From assembly GCA_964409275.1 (NCBI GenBank), contig CAYPCS010000006.1, positions 77,830 through 141,829 of the forward strand: a stretch of DNA of 64,000 nt. Direction: 5' to 3'. This stretch comes from GCA-1730015 sp964409275 (lineage in GTDB: Bacteria > Pseudomonadota > Gammaproteobacteria > Granulosicoccales > Granulosicoccaceae). Position numbers and translations under genes: made by a program. The notes beneath the pieces are model-generated. The model made no database searches. It was not told the origin of the DNA and saw only the letters and a program-made list of their open reading frames with translations. Position 1 is the first letter of the stretch; every line of letters starts with the position of its first letter. Positions 30,534 through 40,926 of the stretch are shown in pieces.

Positions 30534-31301
30534 ATGCGACCCGCCTTTTTAGCTCTTGTGCTTGCAGTTGTTGTCGGTCGCGCAACGGCACAATCCATCA
30601 CCTCTCCGGACACTGGCGCATCGGCTCCGGTGCGCTATGAAAATCAGTTTGAATTTGCGTTCGCCCGCCTGGTCTACAACGGTACGGACTCCGGTGGCTG
30701 GGGGCCTCGCTGGCGCGTTGACTGGCCAGAAGCGGAAAATCATCTGTTGGCAGGACTAAAAAGACTAACCCGGGTCGATGCAAATCCGCAGGGCGCTCTG
30801 GTGCAGTTTAGCGATGATACTCTGTTTGATTATCCGTGGATTTACGCCGTAGAAGTCGGTTCGCTCTCCCTTAGTGACTTCGAAGCGACTAGACTCAGAG
30901 AGTATCTGCTGCGGGGCGGGTTTTTGATGGTTGACGATTTTCACGGACCGTTTCAGTGGGATAACTTCGCCTATGCGATGCGCCAGGTATTTCCGGATAG
31001 ACGAATCGAGGAACTCAAGGCCTCCGATGAAATTTTTCATGTGCTATACGATCTGGAAGAAAAAACGCAAATACCGGGCTTACGGCCGCTGCGAGAGGGT
31101 CGCACCTGGGAACGTGGAGGCAACGTCCCGCACTGGAGAGGTATATTGGACGACGATGGTCGGGTAATGGTAGCTATAAATTTCAATATGGATCTGGGCG
31201 ATGCCTGGGAACACGCTGACTGGCCGGAATACCCGGAACCGTATTCAGCCATGGCCTATCGCTTTGCCGTCAACTACGTCGTGTACTCGCTAACGCACTA
31301 A
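30534..31301 (+). CDS. DUF4159 domain protein, exported, first gene of the MoxR/VWA operon
   Basis: 255 residues from ATG 30534, which gives a clean signal peptide (FLALVLAVVVGRATAQS); an in-frame ATG at 30480 would bury it. The mature protein is almost all one DUF4159 domain: FEFAFARLVYNG, WPEAENHLLAGLKRLTRV, YPWIYAVEVGSLSLSD, LREYLLRGGFLMVDDFHG, IFHVLYDL and VMVAINFNMDLGDAWEHAD. The fold is expected to resemble class I glutamine amidotransferase/ThuA proteins, without an obvious Cys nucleophile. It probably acts in the periplasm. The DUF has no assigned activity; its genes usually sit beside moxR, DUF58 and BatA genes, as here. Confidence 0.85.
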   Translation: MRPAFLALVLAVVVGRATAQSITSPDTGASAPVRYENQFEFAFARLVYNGTDSGGWGPRWRVDWPEAENHLLAGLKRLTRVDANPQGALVQFSDDTLFDYPWIYAVEVGSLSLSDFEATRLREYLLRGGFLMVDDFHGPFQWDNFAYAMRQVFPDRRIEELKASDEIFHVLYDLEEKTQIPGLRPLREGRTWERGGNVPHWRGILDDDGRVMVAINFNMDLGDAWEHADWPEYPEPYSAMAYRFAVNYVVYSLTH

Positions 31302-31365
31302 TGCCAAAACAAGTTACCGCAAATAAATATACCTTGAAAACCGTTAACCACGAGCCACGCCTTTG

Positions 31366-33624
31366 ATGTTCGACTGGTTGTTTAACTTCCCTCGCAATGA
31401 TTTTGAAGCAGGCACACTAACATTCGCCTCCGGTTACCCTCACTGGTTGCTTATGGTCTTACTCGTCGCCGGTGCGGCGGCTCTGGCCGTCAGCCTTTGG
31501 ATTCGTCGAAAACATCTGTCTGCCGCGCGCCTGTGGACCCTGTGGATTCTACAATTCGCGGTGATCTCTGTATTGCTGGCTATGATCTGGCAACCGGCGC
31601 TCGAGGTAAAAACGCTCGTGCCCGGGGAAAATTCAGTAGCCGTGTTGCTCGACAATTCAGCCAGTATGCGATATCAGCACAACGATTCCTCGCGACTGCA
31701 GAGCGCACGCGCAGCCCTCGGCGACGACGTAGGCCCGGCGTTGTCAGGCAATTTCGATCTTACCTACGGATCATTTGCAGCCGATCTCAGCTGGCAGGAC
31801 AATCTCGAGCAACTTCCTCCAGCGGGCAAGCGAAGCAACATAGCCGAGGCGTTGCTGCAGGTACTGGAGCAGGCAAGAGCCGAACCGCTGGCGGCCGTCG
31901 TACTCGCTAGCGACGGAAGCGACAATTCCCGCACACTCAACAACAGCGACACCAATCGACAATTGTGGGACAAACTGGCAGCTTTTGACGTGCCTGTGCA
32001 CACCATTGGTGTCGGTCGGGAGTCTATGCCGGAGGACGTCGAAATTGTTGGCATCGACCTGCCTCCGACAACGCTTCCCGGGTCCGTGGAACGCGCCACC
32101 GTAACAATGCGCCACGGCACGGCGTCGTCCGCGCGCATCAAGGTATACGCCGGCGATGACATTATCGCGATCAAGGAACACCCGTTGCCCGGTCAAGCCG
32201 GAGAAACCAACGTCAACATAGAGCTCGACGCCAGTGACCCGGGTCTACAGGAATTAAGATTCGAGATCGAACCTGATGCCAGCGACACTATTGTACAAAA
32301 CAACAGTAGACGTAAGCTCTTGCAGGTCGAGGAACAGCAGCGGCGCATATTATATTTTGAAGGCGAACCGCGCTGGGAATACAAGTTTATCCGGCGTGCA
32401 GTGGCTAATTCTAAAAGTTTGTCACTTGTTACCATCTTGCGTACCACCCCCAACAAGTTTTATCGCCAGGGGATAGAGCGACCGGATCAACACGCCGACG
32501 GTTTCCCTTCAAGTAAAAAGGAATTGTATGCCTACGATGCGGTGATAATCGGCAACGTCGAATCTATTTCTCTGAATGCCGCGCAACACCAGCTCATACA
32601 CGACTATGTGTCCGAGCGTGGCGGAACATTGATGATGCTTGCAGGCAGCAGCGCCCTGGGGGATGGCGGCTGGCAAAACAGTCCAGTGGCTAAAACACTG
32701 CCGGTGACGATGCCCGACACCGGTGCGATCACTTACGCAAGACAACGCGTTAAGGCGAGCCTGACGGCAAGCGGTGCCCGCTCGCCAATCACCCGGCTCG
32801 ACAACGACCCGCAGGAAAACCTGCAGCGCTGGGAGGAGTTGCCTGAACTGGCCGACTTTCAGCAAACCGGAGCGGCAAAACCCGGTGCCGATGTACTGTT
32901 GAATGGCACAACCCAAACAGACAGCTACCCTCTGCTTTCAACGCAACGCTATGGCAACGGTAATACCTGGTTGCTTGCCAGCAGCGGCACATGGAGATGG
33001 CAAATGCAGCTTCCGTCAGAAGACCTGCGCCATGAAACGTTCTGGCAACAACTGCTACAGGCTGTTGCGAGCACTGCGGTAAGCCGCCTGCGCGTGACCA
33101 CAAACGAACAGGTCTACCTCGACAACACACAGGTTGAAATTACGACTAAAGTCCTTAACGAAGAGTTTGAACCCGCCTCCGACGCGGCTATCACAGCGTC
33201 TCTGATTTCGCCCGATGGCACCCGAAGCGAGATCACCTTACAGGCAAGCGCCGATACAGCCGGTGAATACAACACCACTATCGAAGCTGCCAGCGCAGGT
33301 AGCTGGCAGCTAGACATCAACGCCACAGCTGGCGAACAGGAGATTGGCCGTAAAACGCGCTGGGTCTATCGCGAAGACGGCACCGCCGAGGCTTACGGAT
33401 TACCACAGAATTCGGCTTTTTTAAAACGTTTATCCAGCAGCACCGGTGGTCAATACTGGACAACCGATAACGCCTCCGGAATTGCTGCAGCGATTCGGGC
33501 AGCCCGTTCCGGAATCGTCAGACAACAGACACTACCGCTGTGGAACGCACCGTTTTTCTTTTTGCTGTTGCTCGGGATCAAACTGTTCGAATGGCTACTG
33601 CGATTGCTCTGGGGCAGATTATGA
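31366..33624 (+). CDS. Membrane VWA protein with GATase-like domain
   Basis: 752 residues from ATG 31366 (a TTG lies just before it). Two N-terminal TM helices (about residues 25-43 and 55-77) lead to a von Willebrand A-type region with a metal-site motif D96-N-S98-A-S100 and a second site in LASDGSDNS. A GATase-I/ThuA-like region follows (ILYFEGEPRWEYKFIRRA ... GTLMMLAGSSALGDGGW), then a beta-sandwich region and a C-terminal TM helix (FFFLLLLGIKLFEWLLRLLW). The domain order matches uncharacterised membrane proteins of MoxR-VWA loci. The VWA face should lie in the periplasm. Its stop overlaps the next start (ATGA), so the two are probably co-translated. Confidence 0.82.
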   Translation: MFDWLFNFPRNDFEAGTLTFASGYPHWLLMVLLVAGAAALAVSLWIRRKHLSAARLWTLWILQFAVISVLLAMIWQPALEVKTLVPGENSVAVLLDNSASMRYQHNDSSRLQSARAALGDDVGPALSGNFDLTYGSFAADLSWQDNLEQLPPAGKRSNIAEALLQVLEQARAEPLAAVVLASDGSDNSRTLNNSDTNRQLWDKLAAFDVPVHTIGVGRESMPEDVEIVGIDLPPTTLPGSVERATVTMRHGTASSARIKVYAGDDIIAIKEHPLPGQAGETNVNIELDASDPGLQELRFEIEPDASDTIVQNNSRRKLLQVEEQQRRILYFEGEPRWEYKFIRRAVANSKSLSLVTILRTTPNKFYRQGIERPDQHADGFPSSKKELYAYDAVIIGNVESISLNAAQHQLIHDYVSERGGTLMMLAGSSALGDGGWQNSPVAKTLPVTMPDTGAITYARQRVKASLTASGARSPITRLDNDPQENLQRWEELPELADFQQTGAAKPGADVLLNGTTQTDSYPLLSTQRYGNGNTWLLASSGTWRWQMQLPSEDLRHETFWQQLLQAVASTAVSRLRVTTNEQVYLDNTQVEITTKVLNEEFEPASDAAITASLISPDGTRSEITLQASADTAGEYNTTIEAASAGSWQLDINATAGEQEIGRKTRWVYREDGTAEAYGLPQNSAFLKRLSSSTGGQYWTTDNASGIAAAIRAARSGIVRQQTLPLWNAPFFFLLLLGIKLFEWLLRLLWGRL

Positions 33625-34520
33625 AAACACTGGCCGCCGTCATTTTGTTATTGGCAGGCTGGGGCTCGGCCTTTGCAACCACTACGGTTGTAATAAGCGG
33701 CCTCGGTGGCAGTGCAGACTATGATGATCAGTTTAAAAACATTGCTACCAGTATTGCTGACGAAGCACGGTTACTGGCGGACAACCCGCATGATGTCATT
33801 ATGGTCAGAGGTGATGCTGCAAAACGCAATGTGATACTCGGGCTGTTTAATAACCTCGCAACAAAAAACAACACTGAAAGCCTGACGGTCTACTTCATCG
33901 GCCACGGTACTTTCAACGGGCAAACCTACAAGTTTAATATTCCTGGTGTGGATATTACCGCCACCGAACTGGCTGATGCACTGAACGGTATCAAAACAAA
34001 ACGGCAACTCGTGGTGGTAGCAACCAGTGCCAGTGGCGCTATGCTGGAACCGCTGACCGATCCGGGCCGCGTAGTCATCACTGCTACAAAAAACGGTCGC
34101 GAGCGCAATGCCGTGCACTTTTCAAAGTACCTTGTAGACGCGCTGTCCGACCCGTCGGCTGACACCAACAAAAACGAGATCATAAGTGCACGCGAAATGT
34201 TCGACTACGTAGAGGGGGCAGTTAGCAAATACTACGAAGACGAAAAATTACTGGCGGCCGAGCATCCGCGTCTGGAAGGGTCACTGGCAGATGAAATCGA
34301 GGTAGCACGCTATGGCACTTTACTAGAACGCAAGAACAGCATTTCACCGGAGCTGTTAACCAAGCGCGAGCAGTTATCGGCCGAAATAAGTACGTTGCGC
34401 GCACGCAAGGAAGATATCGATGAAGACGAGTATTTTGATCGTCTGGAGACACTGATGCTGGATCTCGCCAGCATACAACGCACTATTGACGAGGCCGGGG
34501 ATGACGAGGCCGGGGAGTGA
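33621..34520 (+). CDS. Exported caspase-fold protein with Ser at the expected Cys position
   Basis: 299 residues starting at the ATG that overlaps the previous stop; a longer frame from 33540 would lie inside the upstream gene. A signal peptide (KTLAAVILLLAGWGSAFA) is followed by a caspase/legumain-like domain: SGLGGSADYDDQF, VYFIGHGTFNG with His95, and the strand QLVVVATSASGAML, where the catalytic Cys of the clan would be expected at Ser136. ITATKNGRERNAVHF and DALSDPSADTNKNEIISAREMFDYV follow, typical of the family's helper regions. A charged C-terminal coiled coil ends it. It may be an inactive pseudo-protease, or Ser may be normal in this subfamily. It sits between two envelope proteins of the operon. 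Confidence 0.75.
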   Translation: MKTLAAVILLLAGWGSAFATTTVVISGLGGSADYDDQFKNIATSIADEARLLADNPHDVIMVRGDAAKRNVILGLFNNLATKNNTESLTVYFIGHGTFNGQTYKFNIPGVDITATELADALNGIKTKRQLVVVATSASGAMLEPLTDPGRVVITATKNGRERNAVHFSKYLVDALSDPSADTNKNEIISAREMFDYVEGAVSKYYEDEKLLAAEHPRLEGSLADEIEVARYGTLLERKNSISPELLTKREQLSAEISTLRARKEDIDEDEYFDRLETLMLDLASIQRTIDEAGDDEAGE

Positions 34521-34525
34521 TAAGA

Positions 34526-36837
34526 ATGTCAACCAGATTCACAACTTCGACCCCGTTCTGGCTACCGGCTGCATCTACAGCCCGCATAGTGGTGTCGATC
34601 ACGGCGCTTCTTTTGATTGTGCCAGGTATCAACGCCGAAGAATACGACGCCAATCGCGACCCTGCCCTGCTTCGCTGTGACGACATATACGATCGCGGCA
34701 ATATTGACGAGGCGATCGATTGTTTCCAGCCACTGACACGAGAGGGATCGCTGCACGTTACTGCAGAAGCGTGGTGGGCGCTGGGTGACACTAAAAAAGC
34801 GAACGACTATTTTCGCCAGGCAGTGGCAGAGCAACCTGGTAACCCACACATTAGAGCGCGCTGGGGCCGACTGTTTTTAAGTACCCATCAACCCAGCCAG
34901 GCAGTGCCGTTATTTGAGGAAGCACTGCAACTGGATGCCGACTATGTACACGCGCAAACCGGGCTGATAGCAGCATTGCTTTCATCAGAATCCGGCAACG
35001 AAGCCAGGAGGCTGCTGGTACAGCTGGGCCAGGAACACCCGAACGATGTTGAAATTCTGCTGCTACTCGCAAGGCTGTCTCTCGAAACCCGCAATGTAGA
35101 CGACGCCGATAAATTACTCGACCGGGCGCTCGACTCCGCTGCTGCACAAAACATGGCACCGCTTGATATCTATGCGCTCAAGGCATCTGCAGACTTGCTG
35201 CGTGACGAAGACTCTTCCGAATGGGTCGACAAAGCGCTTGCCTACAGCCCGGCGTTTGGTGATATCTATTTTATTCCGGTGCACTACCACCTGATTAATT
35301 ATCGCTATCGGGAATCTGTTGATCTGTTGCGCAAGGCAGTCGAGGTACAACCAACACACTGGAGTGCGCACTCACAGCTGGGCATCAACCTGCTGCGCCT
35401 CAACGATATAGCGGGCGCGAAAAGACATCTGGAAATTGCCTATACAGGCGACCCGTTCGATACCGCTACGGTCAATACCCTGCGACTGCTGGACACACTC
35501 GAAGAATTCAGGGATATAGAAACAGAGGCGACCTACTCGCTGGCAAATAGCAGCAACGAAGCCAGCGCGCCCGTTGTCATGCGACTGCACCGCGATGAGG
35601 CGAAGTATTTGTCTCCCTACGTGGAAGAGCTAACCCGCAAAGCGGTAAGAACTTTTTCGGAGCGCTATAACTTTGCGCTAAAGGAACCGCTTATAGTTGA
35701 GCTGTTCCCCAACCACGATGACTTTGCCGTGCGCACCGTAAGCACACCTGGCGTTGGCTTGCTCGGTGTGACGTTTGGCTATCTGCTGGCGATGGACAGT
35801 CCATCAGGCAGACCTCCGGGAGATTTTCACTGGGGTAGCACACTGTGGCATGAACTCGCGCACGTCTTTACGATTGAAGCATCAGATCACAGGATGCCAC
35901 GCTGGTTTACCGAAGGGGTCTCTGTGTATGAAGAATGGAAAACCGGTCCCTTGCGTGGCCGCCATATTCCGGTCGACGTGCTGCAGGCTATTCGCGAGAA
36001 AAAGTTATTGCCTGTAGCTGAGCTGGACAACGGCTTTGTCCGCCCTGTCTATCCAAACCAGGTCACCGTGTCCTATATGCAGGCCGGACTCATTTGCGAG
36101 ATGATCAGTGAGTACTGGGGTCACGACAAACTGATCGGTTTACTGGAAGAGTACAACAAACGACAAGACACGCGACAGGCAGTGCAGACCATTCTTGGAT
36201 TCAGCACCGAACATCTAGACAGTCAACTCGATGAGTTTATCGACGAAAAGCTTGGCCACGTGATTAATAACTTCGACGAGTGGCGTGAAATCCTGACCAG
36301 CATGCACCAGGCCAGCCAGCCTTCTACCATTATTGCGCTTGCCAACCAGGCCAACGATATCTTTCCCGAGTACGTTGGCAAGGGGACCGCCTACATACCA
36401 CTCCACGATGCCTATGTATCTCTGGGCAAGAACGACGATGCCATTGCCGCCCTCGAAACCTGGTTCGAAAACGGTGGCTACCAGCCCGACATGCTACACC
36501 AGCTGGCACATCGACTTCGCGATCAGGGCCGTACCGACGCTGCTACCCGAGTGCTTGAATCCACCAACTGGGTGCACCCTAACAGCATTGATCTACACGA
36601 ACGCCTCGGCAACGATTATCTCGCCGCGGGCAGACACGAGGACGCGCTTCGGGAATTTCAGTCCCTGCTGGGTTTGCAACCTCATGACAAATCAGTGGTA
36701 TACCTTGCTATCGCGCGAAGCTATCAGCACCTCGGCAATAAAAAGCTCGCCCGTCGCAATGTGCTACAGGCACTGGAAGTGGCTCCGTTTTATCGCGAGG
36801 CACAGGATCTACTTGTTGAACTTACCGGAGACTCATC

Positions 36838-36841
<4 letters not shown>
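34526..36841 (+). CDS. TPR protein with gluzincin (peptidase MA-like) metalloprotease domain
   Basis: 771 residues. ATG 34526 is preferred: GGGGAG ends 8 bp before it. A GTG at 34517 overlaps the previous stop. The N-terminus carries a hydrophobic signal/anchor (IVVSITALLLIVPGINA). TPR repeats fill about residues 35-300 and again 560-765. Between them is a zinc protease domain with HELAH at 442-446 and, 17 residues after the second His, Glu463 in RWFTEGVSVYEEW, the HExxH...E arrangement of peptidase MA-like enzymes. The active residues are intact, so proteolysis in the periplasm or at the membrane is plausible. Substrate unknown. Its stop overlaps the moxR start (ATGA). Confidence 0.85.
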
Positions 36842-37845
<1,004 letters not shown>

Positions 37846-37873
37846 TTCCAAACCGCATTATCAGGCGACAGGC

Positions 37874-38806
37874 ATGAACGAAACATCAGGCAGGCAATCA
37901 GCGGGTAATGGCAGTCATCTGTTACGCCCTGCAATGCTGGCACGGTTGTCAAATCTGGAGCTGGTTGCCAAAGCAGTTGTTGACGGTTTTTTTACCGGCA
38001 TGCATCGCTCGCCGTTTTTCGGTTTCAGCCAGGAGTTTTCAGAGTATCGCTCCTATAATGACGGCGACGATCCCCGATTCATCGACTGGAACGTTTACGC
38101 CAGAACGGATCGAACTTACATCAAACGCTTTCTGGGAGAGACCAATACCGCCATCAATCTGGTGCTCGATGTCAGCGCCTCAATGGGATACCAAACCGGC
38201 GAAGTCAGCAAACTGGAGTATGGAAAGTTTATCTGTGCATCGCTCGCATACCTGGCTCGCAAACAGCACGATGCCATTGGCGCTACATTGTTCGACGACA
38301 AAATTCGTGAAGTGCTTCCACCGGCATCCCACCCCGACACCCTCTATCGCTTGTTGGCCATGCTTGATCGCAATTCGCCAGGCGAAGGTACCGAAATTCA
38401 CAGTAGCCTGGAACAGGTAGCAAGCACCGTCACGCGTCGCGGCATACTGGTGATGATTTCAGATTTCTACTGCGACCCGGAAGAGTTGACGCGGAATTTG
38501 CAGGCCATGGTCAGCCGCGGACACGAACTGGTGTTGTTTCACTTGCTCGATCGCAGTGAGCGCAATCCGGCAGAGCACGTCAATCAATTTCGCAACCCCA
38601 GTACGTTACGTGATCTGGAATCAGGTACCGAGGTAAAAGTGTCCGCCGATTTTTTACGCGAAGGTTACCCGGCAAAAGTTGCACAACACATCGAGGCACT
38701 GGAAGCAACCGCGGTACGCAATGGCTTCACCTACGTTCCCTGCAACACATCCGATCCGCTGGACGATCTGCTGCATCGTTATTTGCTACTGCGCCAACAC
38801 CGGTAA
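37874..38806 (+). CDS. DUF58 domain protein (VWA-like)
   Basis: 310 residues from ATG 37874, 28 bp after moxR; a longer frame from 37781 overlaps moxR and is unlikely. The DUF58 signature is clear: FFGFSQEFSEYRSYNDGDD, RFIDWNVYARTDRTYIKRF, then a VWA-type metal site D99-V-S101-A-S103 and ISDFYCDPEEL. No TM helix is visible, so it is probably cytosolic or peripheral. DUF58 proteins are the commonest partners of MoxR ATPases and are thought to be their direct clients (family knowledge). Confidence 0.92.
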   Translation: MNETSGRQSAGNGSHLLRPAMLARLSNLELVAKAVVDGFFTGMHRSPFFGFSQEFSEYRSYNDGDDPRFIDWNVYARTDRTYIKRFLGETNTAINLVLDVSASMGYQTGEVSKLEYGKFICASLAYLARKQHDAIGATLFDDKIREVLPPASHPDTLYRLLAMLDRNSPGEGTEIHSSLEQVASTVTRRGILVMISDFYCDPEELTRNLQAMVSRGHELVLFHLLDRSERNPAEHVNQFRNPSTLRDLESGTEVKVSADFLREGYPAKVAQHIEALEATAVRNGFTYVPCNTSDPLDDLLHRYLLLRQHR

Positions 38807-38876
38807 GCACTCAATTGAACAATCACATCGCCCACACCAGTACGCATAAACAGCCTGTTCAACAAAGGCGTTGCTT

Positions 38877-40925
38877 ATGAGTCTGCTAGCGCCCTGGTTT
38901 CTGGCTGGCCTGCTCGCCGCAGTAGTGCCCTGGTGGCTACACCGGCTGAGCACCGACAAGCCCCCTCTAAAAGACTTTGCCTCCAGTATGTTTCTGGAGG
39001 CAAGCGAAAGTGCATCGAGCCGACAGACCCGACTGAGATACCGCGCACTGCTACTGTTGCGGATATTGTTGCTGGCTGCTCTTGCATTTCTGTTTGCAGA
39101 GCCCGTGATCAACCGCATATCCCTGCCTGGCCTGTCTGCAACCCGCCATGTCATTGTATTGGATAACTCTCTATCCCAGTCGCATAGCGTACGCTGGTCA
39201 CGCACACAAGCTATTGCAAACGATGTTCTCGACGCCGCAGCACCTACCGATCAGGCAATAGTCATTGCCGCTGGCAGTCGCTTTGTACAATCGGGTAGTG
39301 ACAACGAACAGAACACATCCCTGAACAATGCACGTTCAACCATTGCCAATCTGGAACCAACGCTTCAACGCCTCGACTTCGGCCAGATTGCCAATTCACT
39401 GAACGTGACGATCAGCGACAGCCCCCTGCCCGTGCACCTGCACATTATCAGCGATCTGCAATCCACTGCCATGCCGGAACGTTTTACTGACCTGGCCATT
39501 GATGGCATTGAAAAAATCGATATCTACGCCACTGCAGAAAGTACCGATGGAAATATTGCTGTTAGTGCAACGCTTGAACACGTAGCTGACGACAGCGCTG
39601 ACATCACAGTTATTGCAAACAACTACAACATGGACAATGAAGATTACCTGGTCACCGTCAACAGTGACCAGGGAAGGCTCGCCAGCATACCGTTGTCTGT
39701 TGCCAAAAATACCACTAAAGTCCATCAGTTCAGTGACGTCGATACCAGCGCGGCCAACGGAAAACTGGCCATTACTATTGAGCCGGCATCGACCGCCACG
39801 TTATCGGAAATAAAGGCGGACAACCAGTGGTTACTGGCAGTGCCCGACGGAAAACGCAGCGAGATATCGGTACTGGAAGGCACGTCCCGATCAAACGCTT
39901 TTACCTATGTTGCAGCGGCGCTTGAATCAGACCCGCGTTACACCGCTCGCTTCATAGACGGCGACAGCTTTTCTGCGACGGATGCCGGTGCATTGTTGAT
40001 TGCACCGGACGCGTCGGTGTTATCTGATCGCGCGGTCACCCGATTGCGACAATACCTGTCGAACGGCGGCAGTGCGCTGATTATTGCCGGTGATAATCTG
40101 CATGGCAGCCAGGCGCGACAGCTTCTCGGGATGTCCTCAATTTCCGCCAGCCAATCGGCGAACCTGCAGACAGGCAATCGCCAATCCACGATCAATACTG
40201 ACAATAGCGAGTTCCTCGCAACAGCGCAGGTGATCAGTAATGTGGACTCCACCCATCCTGTCACCGCGTCTCTTTCTGCCAACTGGAGATCGTTGTCGAT
40301 ACAGCGTCACCTCCCTTTAAATGTCTCCGCAAATGATCGCCGAATTGTCGATCTGGGAAATGGTGATGCACTGTTGTTTGAGCGTAACAACGAAGATGGC
40401 AAGTCGCTGGTACTCAGCAGCCCGATTAATACTTCGTGGAACAATCTGGCCATAGATCCCTTGTTTGTCGCCTTTCTGGTTCGTTCTGTTGAGTACCTGT
40501 CCGGCACTGACAGCGCCAATGCGGCGCGCAGCATCGGTGAATTATTGAGTCTGGCACCGGGCGATCAATTGCTGGATCCCGACGGGAATCCACAAAGAGA
40601 ATTGTCAGAACTTGGCAGCCGGGACACCATTGAACTGCGTGAACCCGGGGTATACCGCATTCGAAGCGCCGCTGGTACACAGGCTCTTTCTGTCAATCCG
40701 GACGCGCGGGAATCCAGTATGACCTCTATAGACAATGACACCATGGAGCAATGGAAAGCGCTGTCCAACGGGGAAGAAAGCAACTCTGCCAACAACGACA
40801 GTGCAACGACTACCACCACAAACCGACGAAACTTCTGGCAGTGGCTGTTGCCCATAGTGGTAATAATCGCACTGTTTGAATCGCTCTTCAGCCATCGACA
40901 TTTGTGGATACGACGAGAAGCCTGA
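38877..40925 (+). CDS. BatA-like membrane VWA protein
   Basis: 682 residues from ATG 38877 (AAGG upstream; TTG 38871 is an in-frame alternative). The N-terminus is the BatA form: LLAPWFLAGLLAAVVPWWLHRL, a short loop with PPLKDFASSMFLEASESASS, then a second TM helix (LLLLRILLLAALAFLFAEP). A VWA domain follows with D96-N-S98-L-S100, then a beta region, a ThuA/GATase-like segment (AGALLIAPDASVLSD...LSNGGSALIIAGDNL) and a C-terminal TM helix (LLPIVVIIALFESLF). The bulk should face the periplasm. It ends one base before the DUF4175 start. Confidence 0.88.
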   Translation: MSLLAPWFLAGLLAAVVPWWLHRLSTDKPPLKDFASSMFLEASESASSRQTRLRYRALLLLRILLLAALAFLFAEPVINRISLPGLSATRHVIVLDNSLSQSHSVRWSRTQAIANDVLDAAAPTDQAIVIAAGSRFVQSGSDNEQNTSLNNARSTIANLEPTLQRLDFGQIANSLNVTISDSPLPVHLHIISDLQSTAMPERFTDLAIDGIEKIDIYATAESTDGNIAVSATLEHVADDSADITVIANNYNMDNEDYLVTVNSDQGRLASIPLSVAKNTTKVHQFSDVDTSAANGKLAITIEPASTATLSEIKADNQWLLAVPDGKRSEISVLEGTSRSNAFTYVAAALESDPRYTARFIDGDSFSATDAGALLIAPDASVLSDRAVTRLRQYLSNGGSALIIAGDNLHGSQARQLLGMSSISASQSANLQTGNRQSTINTDNSEFLATAQVISNVDSTHPVTASLSANWRSLSIQRHLPLNVSANDRRIVDLGNGDALLFERNNEDGKSLVLSSPINTSWNNLAIDPLFVAFLVRSVEYLSGTDSANAARSIGELLSLAPGDQLLDPDGNPQRELSELGSRDTIELREPGVYRIRSAAGTQALSVNPDARESSMTSIDNDTMEQWKALSNGEESNSANNDSATTTTTNRRNFWQWLLPIVVIIALFESLFSHRHLWIRREA

Positions 40926-40926
40926 T

